Part shown: positions 42,131 to 50,222 of the stretch, in pieces
Layout: every line of letters starts with the position of its first letter
Numbering within the stretch: the first letter of the stretch is position 1
Source: Acidimicrobiia bacterium
Lineage (GTDB): Bacteria; Actinomycetota; Acidimicrobiia; Acidimicrobiales; Bin134
NCBI GenBank assembly: GCA_022822905.1
Contig: JAJDYE010000006.1
Location: 62,001 to 126,000 of the forward strand
Reading direction: 5' to 3'
DNA length: 64,000 nt
Notes under the pieces: model-generated
Told to the model about the DNA's origin: nothing
The model's database searches: none
Seen by the model: only the letters and a program-made list of their open reading frames with translations
Position numbers and translations under genes: made by a program

Positions 42131-43833
42131 CAGGCGCCCTCCCCTTGCTCGGCCTCGTCCATCGGCGCCCCGCCGAGGCTGCGAGCCACGTTCAGCGCCA
42201 CCAGCGCCAAACCGCCCAGCACCGCGATGTAGCCGATCAGCCCGATCACGTTCAGCGCCTCTACAAACCCGAGGGCGTCGATCTCATCAAAGTGGCCGGG
42301 ACCATAGGGCGGATTGCCCGCGGCATAGGGCCGGGCCGGCTGGTCGAAGAACCCGCCCAGCGCATCGGTGGCCCCAACCAGAATGGCGCCCCCAGCCAGC
42401 GGCAGCACCGCCAGGAATCCCAGCGGCGCGTTGAGGGGGCGGCCCAGCAGTGCAGGGGCCCAGTGGAAGAGGCCGGCCACCGCAGCCAGCAGCGCGCCCA
42501 ACACGGCAAAGTTCATCATGCCGGTGACCAGGCTGGAGCCCTCCAGGTCGTCCATGGCGTCGAAGAACCCTCGCCAGATGTCGCCGTCGGCCTCCCGCAG
42601 CACTCCCAGAGCGGGCTCGGCCACCCGGAGCACACCGGCGACCGCCGCCGCGGTCAGCAGCGCCCCCGACAGCGTGACCAGCGCGAACTGCGGGGTGATC
42701 TGGGGACGCTCCCCGGCAGAGTAGGCGTTGAATGCCAGCCAGCCGCCGTAGGCCAACACCACCAAGGCGATGGCCAAGGCGAACGCGGTGAACACCACCT
42801 CGTTGGTCACGACGTGGGCGTCTTGGGCCAACGGGTCGGCGCTGTCGAAGAAGCTCTGGGCCCAAGCGCCGAACGACAGGAGCCCGAAGGCGCCCACGAT
42901 GAAGGCCATGGGCTCGAACAGCTTGGGGCTGCTGCGGTGGGCGGCGGTGAACACCTCGGCGGTGATGCCGAGCAGCGGGATCGTCCAGGCGTACACCTGA
43001 GGAGCGTCGAACGCCCAGGCCACCATCTCGAACGGCGCATCTCCGCCGCCGAAGCGCAGGGAGTCGGCCCCCCGCATGTCCACCCAGGAGACCACCAGGT
43101 TGGCCAGCAGCACCGGCAGCGAGAACAGCCACACGCCGGTGGCCACCAGCATCGACCACGAGAAGGAGGGCATCTGGAGCAAGTCCATCCCGGCGGGGCG
43201 CTGGGTGACCAAGGTGGTGAAGATCACGCCGGCGCCCACCAGCAGGCCCACCCCGATCATGCCCAACGACAGCACGGTGAGCTCTACCGACTGCCCGCGG
43301 GCAGCTCCGGCCTCAAGCGAGCCCAAGCCGCCAAAGGAGAAGGTGGCGGCAATGTGGGCGATGGCGCCCACGAGCCAGGTCCAGAAGGCGGCGGCGGCCG
43401 CCCGGGGGAAGGCCACCGAGGAGGCGCTGAGTTGGCGGGGCGCTATCGCGGTGGCCAAACCCAGAAACAGCGGGACCAAGCCGCAGAGAATCAGCGTGGT
43501 CCGGTAGAGGCCGAAGACCTGGAAGAGTTCATTGGCCTGGCCGAACACCCCGAAGCCCCCATCGATGTCGGCTTGCTCGATGCCGATCAGCATTCCGAGG
43601 GCGAGAGCCAAACCCGAGAGGAGCAGGGAAAAGACGATGTAGAGGCGACCGATTACCTGGTGATCCCCGGTGCTGAGAATGCCGGCGAGACCGGTGGGCG
43701 GGGTCCACTGAGGGGCCGACGACTGGGTCGCCGGCCTCGACTCGTCGCCTGCCGCGACCGCCTCTGTTTCTGGCCTCAAGTCGTCGCCTGAAGCGACCGC
43801 TTCTGCCTCTGGATTAGTTTCAGTGAGGGTCAT
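42130..43833 (-). CDS. Subunit I-like protein lacking all heme and copper ligands
   Basis: 567 residues from ATG at 43833. It clearly aligns with CtaD of the same window: STGDHQVIGRLYIVF with FTVDHKRIGIMYG, the shared SVAFPR/DVAFPR block, RPAGMDLLQMPSFSWSML with RTPGMSFFRMPVLTWML, and FDAPQVYAWTIPLLGITAEV with the GHPEVY helix. Every His ligand is replaced: helix II FQVFG for FTMHG; A277 for the CuB His (Tyr281 kept); Q326-S327 for the His pair; M439 and N441 for AHFHYV. It cannot bind heme a or CuB in the usual way. Gene order with a subunit III-like protein suggests a structural or regulatory membrane complex. Confidence 0.88.
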   Translation of the reverse strand: MTLTETNPEAEAVASGDDLRPETEAVAAGDESRPATQSSAPQWTPPTGLAGILSTGDHQVIGRLYIVFSLLLSGLALALGMLIGIEQADIDGGFGVFGQANELFQVFGLYRTTLILCGLVPLFLGLATAIAPRQLSASSVAFPRAAAAAFWTWLVGAIAHIAATFSFGGLGSLEAGAARGQSVELTVLSLGMIGVGLLVGAGVIFTTLVTQRPAGMDLLQMPSFSWSMLVATGVWLFSLPVLLANLVVSWVDMRGADSLRFGGGDAPFEMVAWAFDAPQVYAWTIPLLGITAEVFTAAHRSSPKLFEPMAFIVGAFGLLSFGAWAQSFFDSADPLAQDAHVVTNEVVFTAFALAIALVVLAYGGWLAFNAYSAGERPQITPQFALVTLSGALLTAAAVAGVLRVAEPALGVLREADGDIWRGFFDAMDDLEGSSLVTGMMNFAVLGALLAAVAGLFHWAPALLGRPLNAPLGFLAVLPLAGGAILVGATDALGGFFDQPARPYAAGNPPYGPGHFDEIDALGFVEALNVIGLIGYIAVLGGLALVALNVARSLGGAPMDEAEQGEGA

Positions 43834-43941
43834 CGTGTTCCACGAAGGCAAGTGTGCGAGCGAACTCTACACATCGCCTGTGTCGTTTCTCTCATCAGAC
43901 AACTCTGCCCAATGGGCTCCAGGGGCCGGCGGAAATCTGCG

Positions 43942-44910
43942 TTAAACACCGGTGCGAACCACCTGGTCGACGGCCATCGCGGCGAACAGCAGCGTGATGT
44001 AGGTGATGGAGTAGGAGAACAGCCGCATCGCCGACGCGGTCTCCTTCGTGCGCAGCACCTCCACGGCCAAATACAAGAACACCGCGCCCAGCACCACGGA
44101 ACTCAGCAAGTACACCAGCCCCATCTCGCCCACCGCGCTGAACAACACCGACAGCCCCCACAGCACCACGGTGTAGCCGATCATCCGCACTGCGGTGGTG
44201 CGGGTGCTGGCCACTGCGGGGAGCATGGGCACGTTGGCCGCCCGGTAGTCGTCGCGATAGCGGATGGCCAGGGCCCAGAAGTGGGGCGGCGTCCAGTAGA
44301 AGATCACGCCGAACAGCACCAGCGGGGCCCAGCTCAGGCTGTTGGTGACTGCCGACCAGCCCACCAGCACCGGCACCGCCCCGGCGGCCCCGCCGATGAT
44401 GATGTTGCGGGTGGAGGTGCGCTTGAGCCACATCGTGTACACGAACACGTAGAAGGCGGTGGCCGACACCGCCAGAACCGCGCTGAGCAGGTTCACAAAG
44501 CCCCACAGCCACATAAAGGCCAGCACCTCAAGGGCGATGGCAAAGACCAGGGCCCGCGAGGGGACGATCTCCCCGGTGACCAGGGGGCGGTTCTTGGTGC
44601 GCTCCATGAGCCGGTCGATGTCGCGGTCTACGTACATGTTGATGGCGTTGGCGCCACCGGCAGCGAGGGTGCCGCCGACAACGGTGGCCACCATCAGCCA
44701 CACCGAGGGGATGCCCCTGTCGGCCACCACCATGGTGGGCACCGTGGTAACCAGCAGCAGCTCAATGATGCGGGGTTTGGTGAGCGCCAGGTAGGCCCGC
44801 GCGGTGCGCGTGGGGCTGCGAGGAGATTGATGAGCAGGGTCGATACCCGGGCTTGAGTCCGGTTCGGCAGCGCGCGTGCGACTGTGGGGAAACAAGCGGG
44901 CAACACCCAT
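43942..44910 (-). CDS. ctaB: Protoheme IX farnesyltransferase (heme O synthase)
   Basis: Adds a farnesyl group to heme b to make heme O. 322 residues from ATG at 44910. LTKPRIIELLLVTTVPTM, NAINMYVDRDIDRLMERTKN (the DxxxD site), RPLVTGEIVP and YWTPPHFWALAIRYRDDY are diagnostic. Divergent from ctaA, which acts next. Confidence 0.96.
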   Translation of the reverse strand: MGVARLFPHSRTRAAEPDSSPGIDPAHQSPRSPTRTARAYLALTKPRIIELLLVTTVPTMVVADRGIPSVWLMVATVVGGTLAAGGANAINMYVDRDIDRLMERTKNRPLVTGEIVPSRALVFAIALEVLAFMWLWGFVNLLSAVLAVSATAFYVFVYTMWLKRTSTRNIIIGGAAGAVPVLVGWSAVTNSLSWAPLVLFGVIFYWTPPHFWALAIRYRDDYRAANVPMLPAVASTRTTAVRMIGYTVVLWGLSVLFSAVGEMGLVYLLSSVVLGAVFLYLAVEVLRTKETASAMRLFSYSITYITLLFAAMAVDQVVRTGV

Positions 44911-45029
44911 GGCCTGCCCAGAGTACGGTTTCGGCGCGGGGCAGGCCAAGGTATCGGGGGGGCGCCTTTTCCGTTGCGAAAGCCCCGAAAACCATTGACT
45001 CGGCATGACCGACTGTCACAGGCGACCCG

Positions 45030-45035
45030 TACAAT
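45030..45035 (+). promoter_or_regulatory. -10 box of ctaA promoter
   Basis: TACAAT at 45030-45035 is a good -10 box, with TGACCG 18 bases upstream as a weak -35. The expected start point, ~7 bases after the box, falls at or one base before the ctaA GTG (45043), pointing to a leaderless transcript. Confidence 0.5.
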
Positions 45036-45042
45036 TCGAAAC

Positions 45043-45954
45043 GTGATCCAACCCCGGGTCTCCCCCGCTACTTACCGCAAGATCACCATCTGGGCGCTGG
45101 CCCTTTTGGCGTTGATCATCGTGAGCGGGGGCGCGGTCCGGCTTACCGGCTCAGGGTTGGGCTGCCCCGATTGGCCGGCGTGCGACAACGACCAGCTGGT
45201 GGCGCCGCTGGAGACCCACGCCATGATCGAGTTCATCAACCGCCTCATCACCGGGCTGGTGTCGGCCATTGTCATCGCCACTGTTTTGGGCTCCCACTGG
45301 CGGAAGCCGAGGCGAGCCGACTTGGTATGGCTGTCGTGGGGCCTGGTGGCCGGAGTGCTGGCCCAGATCGTGCTGGGCGGCCTGGTGGTGCTGTACGAAC
45401 TGCCCCCGGCGCTGGTGATCGGCCACTTCTTGCTGTCGATGGTGCTGCTGTGGAATGCAGTGGTGCTGCTGTGGCGAGCCTCGGAGGACTATGAGCGCCA
45501 ACGCGAGCCCCGACCCCGCCCCCATTGGTTGGGCAACGGGGTGGTGGCGCTCACCTCGGTGGTGATCGTGACCGGCACCATCGTGACCGGCGCCGGGCCG
45601 CACAGCGGTGATGAGGACGCTGAGCGCATCGACGTGGCCGTGAGGGACGTGGCCCAGATTCACGGGACCACGGTGGTGGCGCTGCTGGTGGTGCTGGCCG
45701 GAATGGTGTGGTGGCTGCGCCAGCGGGGCGCTCCAGAGCGAGTCCAGCGGTGGGGGCGGGCCGTGTTGGGGGTGGCGCTGGGCCAAGGGCTCATTGGATA
45801 CGTGCAGTACTTCACCGGTGTGCCGGTGCTGCTGGTGGGCGCGCATATTGCCGGTGCCGCCCTACTGTGGATAGTCACCGTGTTCTTCTGGCTTAACGCA
45901 AGGGGCCCGTTGGTGCGGGTCGAGGCCGACATTGCCCAGGCGGTGCCAGCATGA
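45043..45954 (+). CDS. ctaA: Heme A synthase
   Basis: 303 residues from GTG at 45043, eight helices. [20 protein letters not shown] is the N-terminal signature with one Cys, and [18 protein letters not shown] and [17 protein letters not shown] carry heme-ligand His. The second half has [19 protein letters not shown] and [18 protein letters not shown]. Converts heme O to heme A. The clpS start overlaps its TGA. Confidence 0.95.
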   Translation: MIQPRVSPATYRKITIWALALLALIIVSGGAVRLTGSGLGCPDWPACDNDQLVAPLETHAMIEFINRLITGLVSAIVIATVLGSHWRKPRRADLVWLSWGLVAGVLAQIVLGGLVVLYELPPALVIGHFLLSMVLLWNAVVLLWRASEDYERQREPRPRPHWLGNGVVALTSVVIVTGTIVTGAGPHSGDEDAERIDVAVRDVAQIHGTTVVALLVVLAGMVWWLRQRGAPERVQRWGRAVLGVALGQGLIGYVQYFTGVPVLLVGAHIAGAALLWIVTVFFWLNARGPLVRVEADIAQAVPA

Positions 45955-46298
45955 GTCCGCCCGTCCCTGTCGAAGTTGCCCCTGCCGCCATGGCTCCCGC
46001 TGCGCCCGTCGAGATTGCGCCCTCTGAGGTCTGGGAGACCACCGATGACACCGACGTGCGGCCCGACCGGCCGTGGAAGGTGATCGTGTGGAACGACCCC
46101 ATCAACCTGATGTCGTATGTGACCTTCGTGTTCCAGAAGCTGTTCGGCTACAGCAAAGAGAAGGCCACCCAGCTGATGCTAGATGTCCACTACAAGGGGC
46201 GGGCCGTGGTGTCGGACGGCCCCAAGGAGAAGGCGGAGATGGACGTCTTTCGCCTGCATGAGTACGGCCTGTGGGCCACCATGGAGCACGACGACTGA
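45951..46298 (+). CDS. clpS: ATP-dependent Clp protease adaptor ClpS
   Basis: 115 residues. The core [20 protein letters not shown] is the ClpS signature, with [20 protein letters not shown] and the C-terminal [13 protein letters not shown]. Delivers N-degron substrates to ClpAP/ClpCP. The first ~30 residues are an Ala/Pro/Val-rich extension. ATGA overlap with ctaA. Confidence 0.95.
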   Translation: MSPPVPVEVAPAAMAPAAPVEIAPSEVWETTDDTDVRPDRPWKVIVWNDPINLMSYVTFVFQKLFGYSKEKATQLMLDVHYKGRAVVSDGPKEKAEMDVFRLHEYGLWATMEHDD

Positions 46299-46338
46299 TG
46301 GGCCAATTGTCTGTGCCTGCGCTAAGGAAAGAGACCTG

Positions 46339-46815
46339 ATGGCACCGCGACAGCCGGTGGTGCCCAACGGCGACGGTACTTACTCACTCAACCTGCGAGA
46401 AGAGGAGCGGGCGCTGGTCGCCGCCATCGTTCCCGATCTGCGGGGGTTGCTGGCCGACGACCCCAACGACGAGATGCTCACCCGGTTGTTTCCCACCGCC
46501 CGGCCCGACGATGCTGAGGCCGAGGCCGAATTCCGCGACATGGTGCGAGACGAGCTGGTATCCAAGCGCCTGGCCCGCTTGGACATAGTGGCCGAGCTGG
46601 CCGAGGCCACGGCGTTGGACCAAGAGCAGTTGGCCGCGTGGATGGGGGCGGTCAACGACATCCGGCTGGTGCTGGGCACTCGCTTGGAGGTCACCGAAGA
46701 CGATGAGTTTGAAGAAACCGATGAGGCCGATGCCGAATCGGTGGCCCGATCGGCCTACTGGTACCTGGGTTGGCTGCTAGAGCACCTGGTGGAGGCGTCG
46801 GCCTCCGAGCTGTAG
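46339..46815 (+). CDS. DUF2017 family protein
   Basis: 158 residues from ATG at 46339 (GGAAAGAG upstream). LNLREEERALVAAIVPDLRG, LFPTARPDDAEAEAEFRDMV and AWMGAVNDIRLVLGTRLEV match DUF2017, which is typically found right after clpS in Actinobacteria. Function unknown; the conserved pairing suggests a link to proteolysis. Confidence 0.88.
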   Translation: MAPRQPVVPNGDGTYSLNLREEERALVAAIVPDLRGLLADDPNDEMLTRLFPTARPDDAEAEAEFRDMVRDELVSKRLARLDIVAELAEATALDQEQLAAWMGAVNDIRLVLGTRLEVTEDDEFEETDEADAESVARSAYWYLGWLLEHLVEASASEL

Positions 46816-46819
46816 CTGG

Positions 46820-47758
46820 CTATTCCTCGACAGCTCGGGCCGCCGGTTCGCCCTGGCCGGCCCGGGCGATCTCGGAGAGAGAGGCCATGGCGTTGGTGAG
46901 GCCGCTGGTGTCGAGGGGCAGGAAGATCTTGGTTGCGTTGCCGTCGGCCACGCTCTTCAGCGCTTCGAGATAGCGGATGGCGATGAGATCGGGGGTGGGA
47001 TCGCCGGTGTGGATGGCGCCGAAAATCAGCTCGATGGCGTTGGCCTCACCGGAGGCCACCGTCTCGAACTGATAGCGCTCGGCGTCGGCCACTCGCATGA
47101 GGGCCTCGGCCTCGCCCTCAGCCTCGAGGATCTGGCTCTGCTTGAGACCTTCAGAGCGCAAGATGGCTGAGCGCTTGTCGCCCTCGGCCTCGGTGACGAT
47201 GGCCCGGCGGTCGCGCTCGGCTTTCATCTGGCGGTGCATGGCCTCGGTCACATCGGGCGGCGGCTCGATGCGCTGGATCTCTACTCTCACCACTCGAGTG
47301 CCCCACTTGTCGGTGGCGTCGTCGAGGATCTGGCGCAGCTTGCCGTTGATCAGCTCTCGGGAGGTGAGGGCAGCGTCAAGGTCGAGATCGCCGATCACGT
47401 TACGCAGGTTGGTCTGGGCCAGCTTGGTGACCGCCAACTGGAAGTTGCCGACGTTGTACTTGAGCTTCACCGGGTCGGTGGCCTCGAAGAAGATCACCGC
47501 GTCCACCGTTACCACCACGTTGTCCTTGGTGATCACCTCTTGGGGAGGCACGTCGATGACCCGCTCCCTCATGTCAACTTTGCTGATGCGCTGCACGAAC
47601 GGGAGGATCCACCGCAAGCCGGAGTCCACCGTGCGCTGATAGCGGCCCAGCATCTCGATGAGACCCCGCTCATAGGGGCGGATGATGCGGATTCCCAGCG
47701 CGGCGATCAGGATGAGCGCTAACGCAATGATGATGAATAGGGCGACCACGGCTTCCAT
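46820..47758 (-). CDS. SPFH/band 7 (stomatin-like) membrane protein
   Basis: 312 residues. One N-terminal helix ([20 protein letters not shown]), then the band 7 domain ([40 protein letters not shown]) and a charged coiled-coil ([20 protein letters not shown]). Scaffolds membrane microdomains. Paired with an NfeD-like gene 9 bases upstream, the usual partner. Confidence 0.93.
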   Translation of the reverse strand: MEAVVALFIIIALALILIAALGIRIIRPYERGLIEMLGRYQRTVDSGLRWILPFVQRISKVDMRERVIDVPPQEVITKDNVVVTVDAVIFFEATDPVKLKYNVGNFQLAVTKLAQTNLRNVIGDLDLDAALTSRELINGKLRQILDDATDKWGTRVVRVEIQRIEPPPDVTEAMHRQMKAERDRRAIVTEAEGDKRSAILRSEGLKQSQILEAEGEAEALMRVADAERYQFETVASGEANAIELIFGAIHTGDPTPDLIAIRYLEALKSVADGNATKIFLPLDTSGLTNAMASLSEIARAGQGEPAARAVEE

Positions 47759-47767
47759 GACTGCTAC

Positions 47768-48232
47768 CTAGCTTTCTGTGCTCTCAGTGGGTTGCTCTTG
47801 GGGAGCGGGAACGACCACCAGACGGGTGCCGTCGATTTGGGTGACCATCACCCGGGTGTCCACTTCAATGGGCTCGGCGGCGGAGGCCCGCCATTCCTCG
47901 CCCCCGATTCGAACCATGCCAGTCTGCGCGTCGTCGTCCACCCGCTCGATGATCTTGCCGTGGGCGTCGAGGAGCCGGCTGGCCCCCACTCGGGGCTGCT
48001 CATCTTTGTCGAGGCGACGGACGAACCGGCGCAAGTAGACAAAACTGACCGCGCTGCCCACAAAAAACACCAGCCACTGCCAGAGAATATGGGCGTCCAC
48101 CCAAGCCAGCACCGCGGCCGCGGCCGCGCCTATGGCGAAGGGGAGCAGGAAGAACCCGGCGGTAAACACCTCGGCCAAGGAGAAGACCACCGCGGAGCAC
48201 GTCCACAGCCAGCGCCAGACCTCGTTCTCCAC
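47768..48232 (-). CDS. NfeD-like membrane protein
   Basis: 154 residues, GTG start with AGGAG upstream. Helices at the N-terminus (WTCSAVVFSLAEVFTAGFFL; LAWVDAHILWQWLVFFVGSA) are followed by an OB-fold C-terminal domain (GMVRIGGEEWRASAAEPIEV; VDTRVMVTQIDGTRLVVVP). Short NfeD form without the protease half, co-transcribed with the SPFH gene. Confidence 0.9.
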   Translation of the reverse strand: MENEVWRWLWTCSAVVFSLAEVFTAGFFLLPFAIGAAAAAVLAWVDAHILWQWLVFFVGSAVSFVYLRRFVRRLDKDEQPRVGASRLLDAHGKIIERVDDDAQTGMVRIGGEEWRASAAEPIEVDTRVMVTQIDGTRLVVVPAPQEQPTESTES

Positions 48233-48329
48233 CCCATGCTCCTTTCGCGGTAGGGATCATGGTATCTGTTTTTCAATGCGGTTCCGCCAAGGAGGGCTGG
48301 TAACGTAAGTCGGCCTTATCGGGCCGAGA

Positions 48330-48402
48330 GCCCCCATCGTCCAGCGGCCTAGGACGCCGCCCTTTCAAGGCGGTAACACGGGTTCGAATCCCGTTGGGGG
48401 TG
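48330..48402 (+). tRNA. tRNA-Glu (TTC)
   Basis: Acceptor GCCCCCA/TGGGGGT, anticodon stem CCGCC/GGCGG with loop CTTTCAA (anticodon TTC), T loop TTCGAAT, discriminator G at 48402. CCA not encoded. Confidence 0.95.
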
Positions 48403-48530
48403 CTAGTTTCAGCCGCGGTCGTGCATCGCGGTGTCGAAGACCCTTGGGCTTCATGGTTCGCCTTCGGAGAAAACGACACAGGGTGCGCCGTGGACAGCGG
48501 CGCCCTGCCACCCGCATCGAATCCGGAGCG

Positions 48531-49691
48531 CTAGGGCGCGGACAAGGGATCTTGAGCGGTCAGGAGGTCTGCCGCCCCGATGGCGGTGATGCGATCGGTG
48601 AGCGCGAAGCGGTGGGGGCCGGCGTACACGACGAAGAGGTGGTCGAGTTCGAGGTCGGCTAGGGCGATGTGCATCGACTTCGTGACCGCTGGCTGGGCCG
48701 TGCGCTTGATCTCGAATCCGAGGACCCGTCCGTCGGTCTCCAGGCGCAGGTCAAGCTCCGCACCTCCATGGGTCGACCAGTAGGTTGGGTCGGCGGAGGC
48801 GAATCTGGTGAGGATCTGCTCGACCACCATGCCCTCCCAGCTCGCGCCGAGCATCGGGGATCGCTCGAGGTCGTACATCGTGGAAATCCCGAGCAGGCGG
48901 TGCAGCAGGCCCGAGTCGCGGATGTAGACCCGAGGCGATTTGACCTGGCGCTTCGAGATGTTGGTGAACCACGGCCGCAGTTGGCGCACCACCAAGGCAT
49001 CGCTCAGCGCGTCGACATAGCGTCTCACGGTCGACTCCGAGACATCGATCGACCGGGCGATGCGGGCCCCGTTCCAGGTCTGCCCGTGATAATGGGCCAG
49101 CATCGTCCAGAATCGCCGCATCGTCGTGGCCGGAAACCTGAAGCCCAAAGCGGCCAGATCGCGCTCCAAGAAAGTGGAGATGTAATCGTCGCGCCACCGG
49201 TTGGACGCCTCATCGGTGGCCGCCACGAAGGACTCCGGCAGGCCCCCTCGCAGCCACAGGTCGTCGAGACGCTCAGGGCCGACATCGGCGAGCCGAAAGC
49301 CCCCGAGTTCCACGAACGTCACCCGGCCGGCCAACGACTCCGAGCCGAGGCCGACAAGGTCGGGAGACGCGCTGCCCAGCACGACGAACCGGCCCGGCCT
49401 GCGGTTCTCATCCACGAGCACGCGAAGCGTGGGGAACAACTCCGGCATCCGCTGGGCCTCGTCGATGACCATCGTCTCGCCGGTGTCGCGCAGAGCCAGC
49501 GTCGGCTCGGCGAGACGGGCGAGGTCGCGATGATCTTCAAGGTCGAAGAACGCAGCCGGCGACGAGCTAACGGTCTGGCCCGCCAGAGTGGACTTCCCTG
49601 CCTGACGAGGACCGGTGAGCAACGTCACCGGAGCATGCGAAATCGCCTCGCGCAGCCTCTGCGTGTCAACCGACCGAGCAATCAATGGCAC
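48531..49691 (-). CDS. AAA-family ATPase with DUF4143
   Basis: 386 residues. The Walker A is LLTGPRQAGKSTLAGQTV near residue 26 and the Walker B is GETMVIDEAQRMPELFP. The C-terminal DUF4143 part has YIRDSGLLHRLLGI and the nuclease-like GGAELDLRLETDGRVLGFEIK (D, E, K). Such genes are mobile in bacterial genomes and of uncertain function. It sits alone between tRNA-Glu and tRNA-Asp, with a long palindrome 13 bases before its start codon. Confidence 0.88.
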   Translation of the reverse strand: MPLIARSVDTQRLREAISHAPVTLLTGPRQAGKSTLAGQTVSSSPAAFFDLEDHRDLARLAEPTLALRDTGETMVIDEAQRMPELFPTLRVLVDENRRPGRFVVLGSASPDLVGLGSESLAGRVTFVELGGFRLADVGPERLDDLWLRGGLPESFVAATDEASNRWRDDYISTFLERDLAALGFRFPATTMRRFWTMLAHYHGQTWNGARIARSIDVSESTVRRYVDALSDALVVRQLRPWFTNISKRQVKSPRVYIRDSGLLHRLLGISTMYDLERSPMLGASWEGMVVEQILTRFASADPTYWSTHGGAELDLRLETDGRVLGFEIKRTAQPAVTKSMHIALADLELDHLFVVYAGPHRFALTDRITAIGAADLLTAQDPLSAP

Positions 49692-49703
49692 TCGGCCAGT
49701 TTA

Positions 49704-49742
49704 TCCTTGAAATTCTACTATGCAATAGTGGAATTTCAAGGA
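49704..49742. promoter_or_regulatory. 39-base near-perfect palindrome before the AAA ATPase gene
   Basis: Arms starting TCCTTGAAATTC (49704) and ending GAATTTCAAGGA (49742) extend inward through ACTAT/ATAGT with one mismatch. Close placement to the ATG at 49691 suggests an operator or an insertion-end sequence. It is much more AT-rich than its surroundings. Confidence 0.6.
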
Positions 49743-49902
49743 TTGAGCAGGGCCATGTCGATCAGGTCGCCCTGCGGATCACCCAACTCCAGGGCGAACC
49801 CAACTTCGATCCCGAGGGCCTGGCCACCCGAAGCTCCCAGGCGGAAATTCGAGTAGAACAGTCCACCCGGCGCGCGAGTAGAGTGCATAAGCCCCACAGC
49901 AT

Positions 49903-49977
49903 GGTCCCGTGGTGCAGTTTGGAGTGCACGCCGGCCTGTCAAGCCGGAGGTCGCGGGTTCAAATCCCGTCGGGACCG
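49903..49977 (+). tRNA. tRNA-Asp (GTC)
   Basis: Acceptor GGTCCCG/CGGGACC, anticodon stem CCGGC/GCCGG with loop CTGTCAA (anticodon GTC), T loop TTCAAAT. Discriminator G; CCA not encoded. Confidence 0.95.
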
Positions 49978-49990
49978 CACAACAGAACAT

Positions 49991-50063
49991 GGTCGGGTAG
50001 CTCAGTTGGCAGAGCGTCCGCCTGAAAAGCGGAAGGTCACCGGATCGACGCCGGTCCCGACCA
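49991..50063 (+). tRNA. tRNA-Phe (GAA) with unusual T loop
   Basis: Acceptor GGTCGGG/CCCGACC, anticodon stem TCCGC/GCGGA with loop CTGAAAA (anticodon GAA), T stem ACCGG/CCGGT. The T loop reads ATCGACG, so the near-universal T54 is A. CCA follows at 50064-50066, unlike the other tRNAs here. Confidence 0.92.
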
Positions 50064-50077
50064 CCACCCACCCCCCA

Positions 50078-50114
50078 ACGGCCCGGAGCGAAGCCCAACC
50101 CCGCTCCGGGCCGT
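50078..50114. terminator. Strong hairpin after tRNA-Phe
   Basis: ACGGCCCGGAGCG (50078-50090) and CGCTCCGGGCCGT (50102-50114) form a perfect 13-bp stem with an 11-base loop. No T-run follows. It lies between the tRNA-Phe gene and the 3' end of the convergent helicase gene, so it may end transcription from both sides. Confidence 0.6.
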
Positions 50115-50222
50115 GCCCTTCTACCAGGGTGCAACCTCCTCGGTAGCCATCCACCCTGGGAGGCTACACAGCGATATTCCTCGCTGGAGTCGGTCGATTC
50201 CTCTGCGGAATCACTCAGCTAC

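Noticed and set aside
42094..43791. Long plus-strand frame of 565 residues opposite the COX1-like gene
   Set aside because: Gln/Gly/His-rich antisense shadow with no domain; the minus strand encodes clear helices homologous to CtaD.
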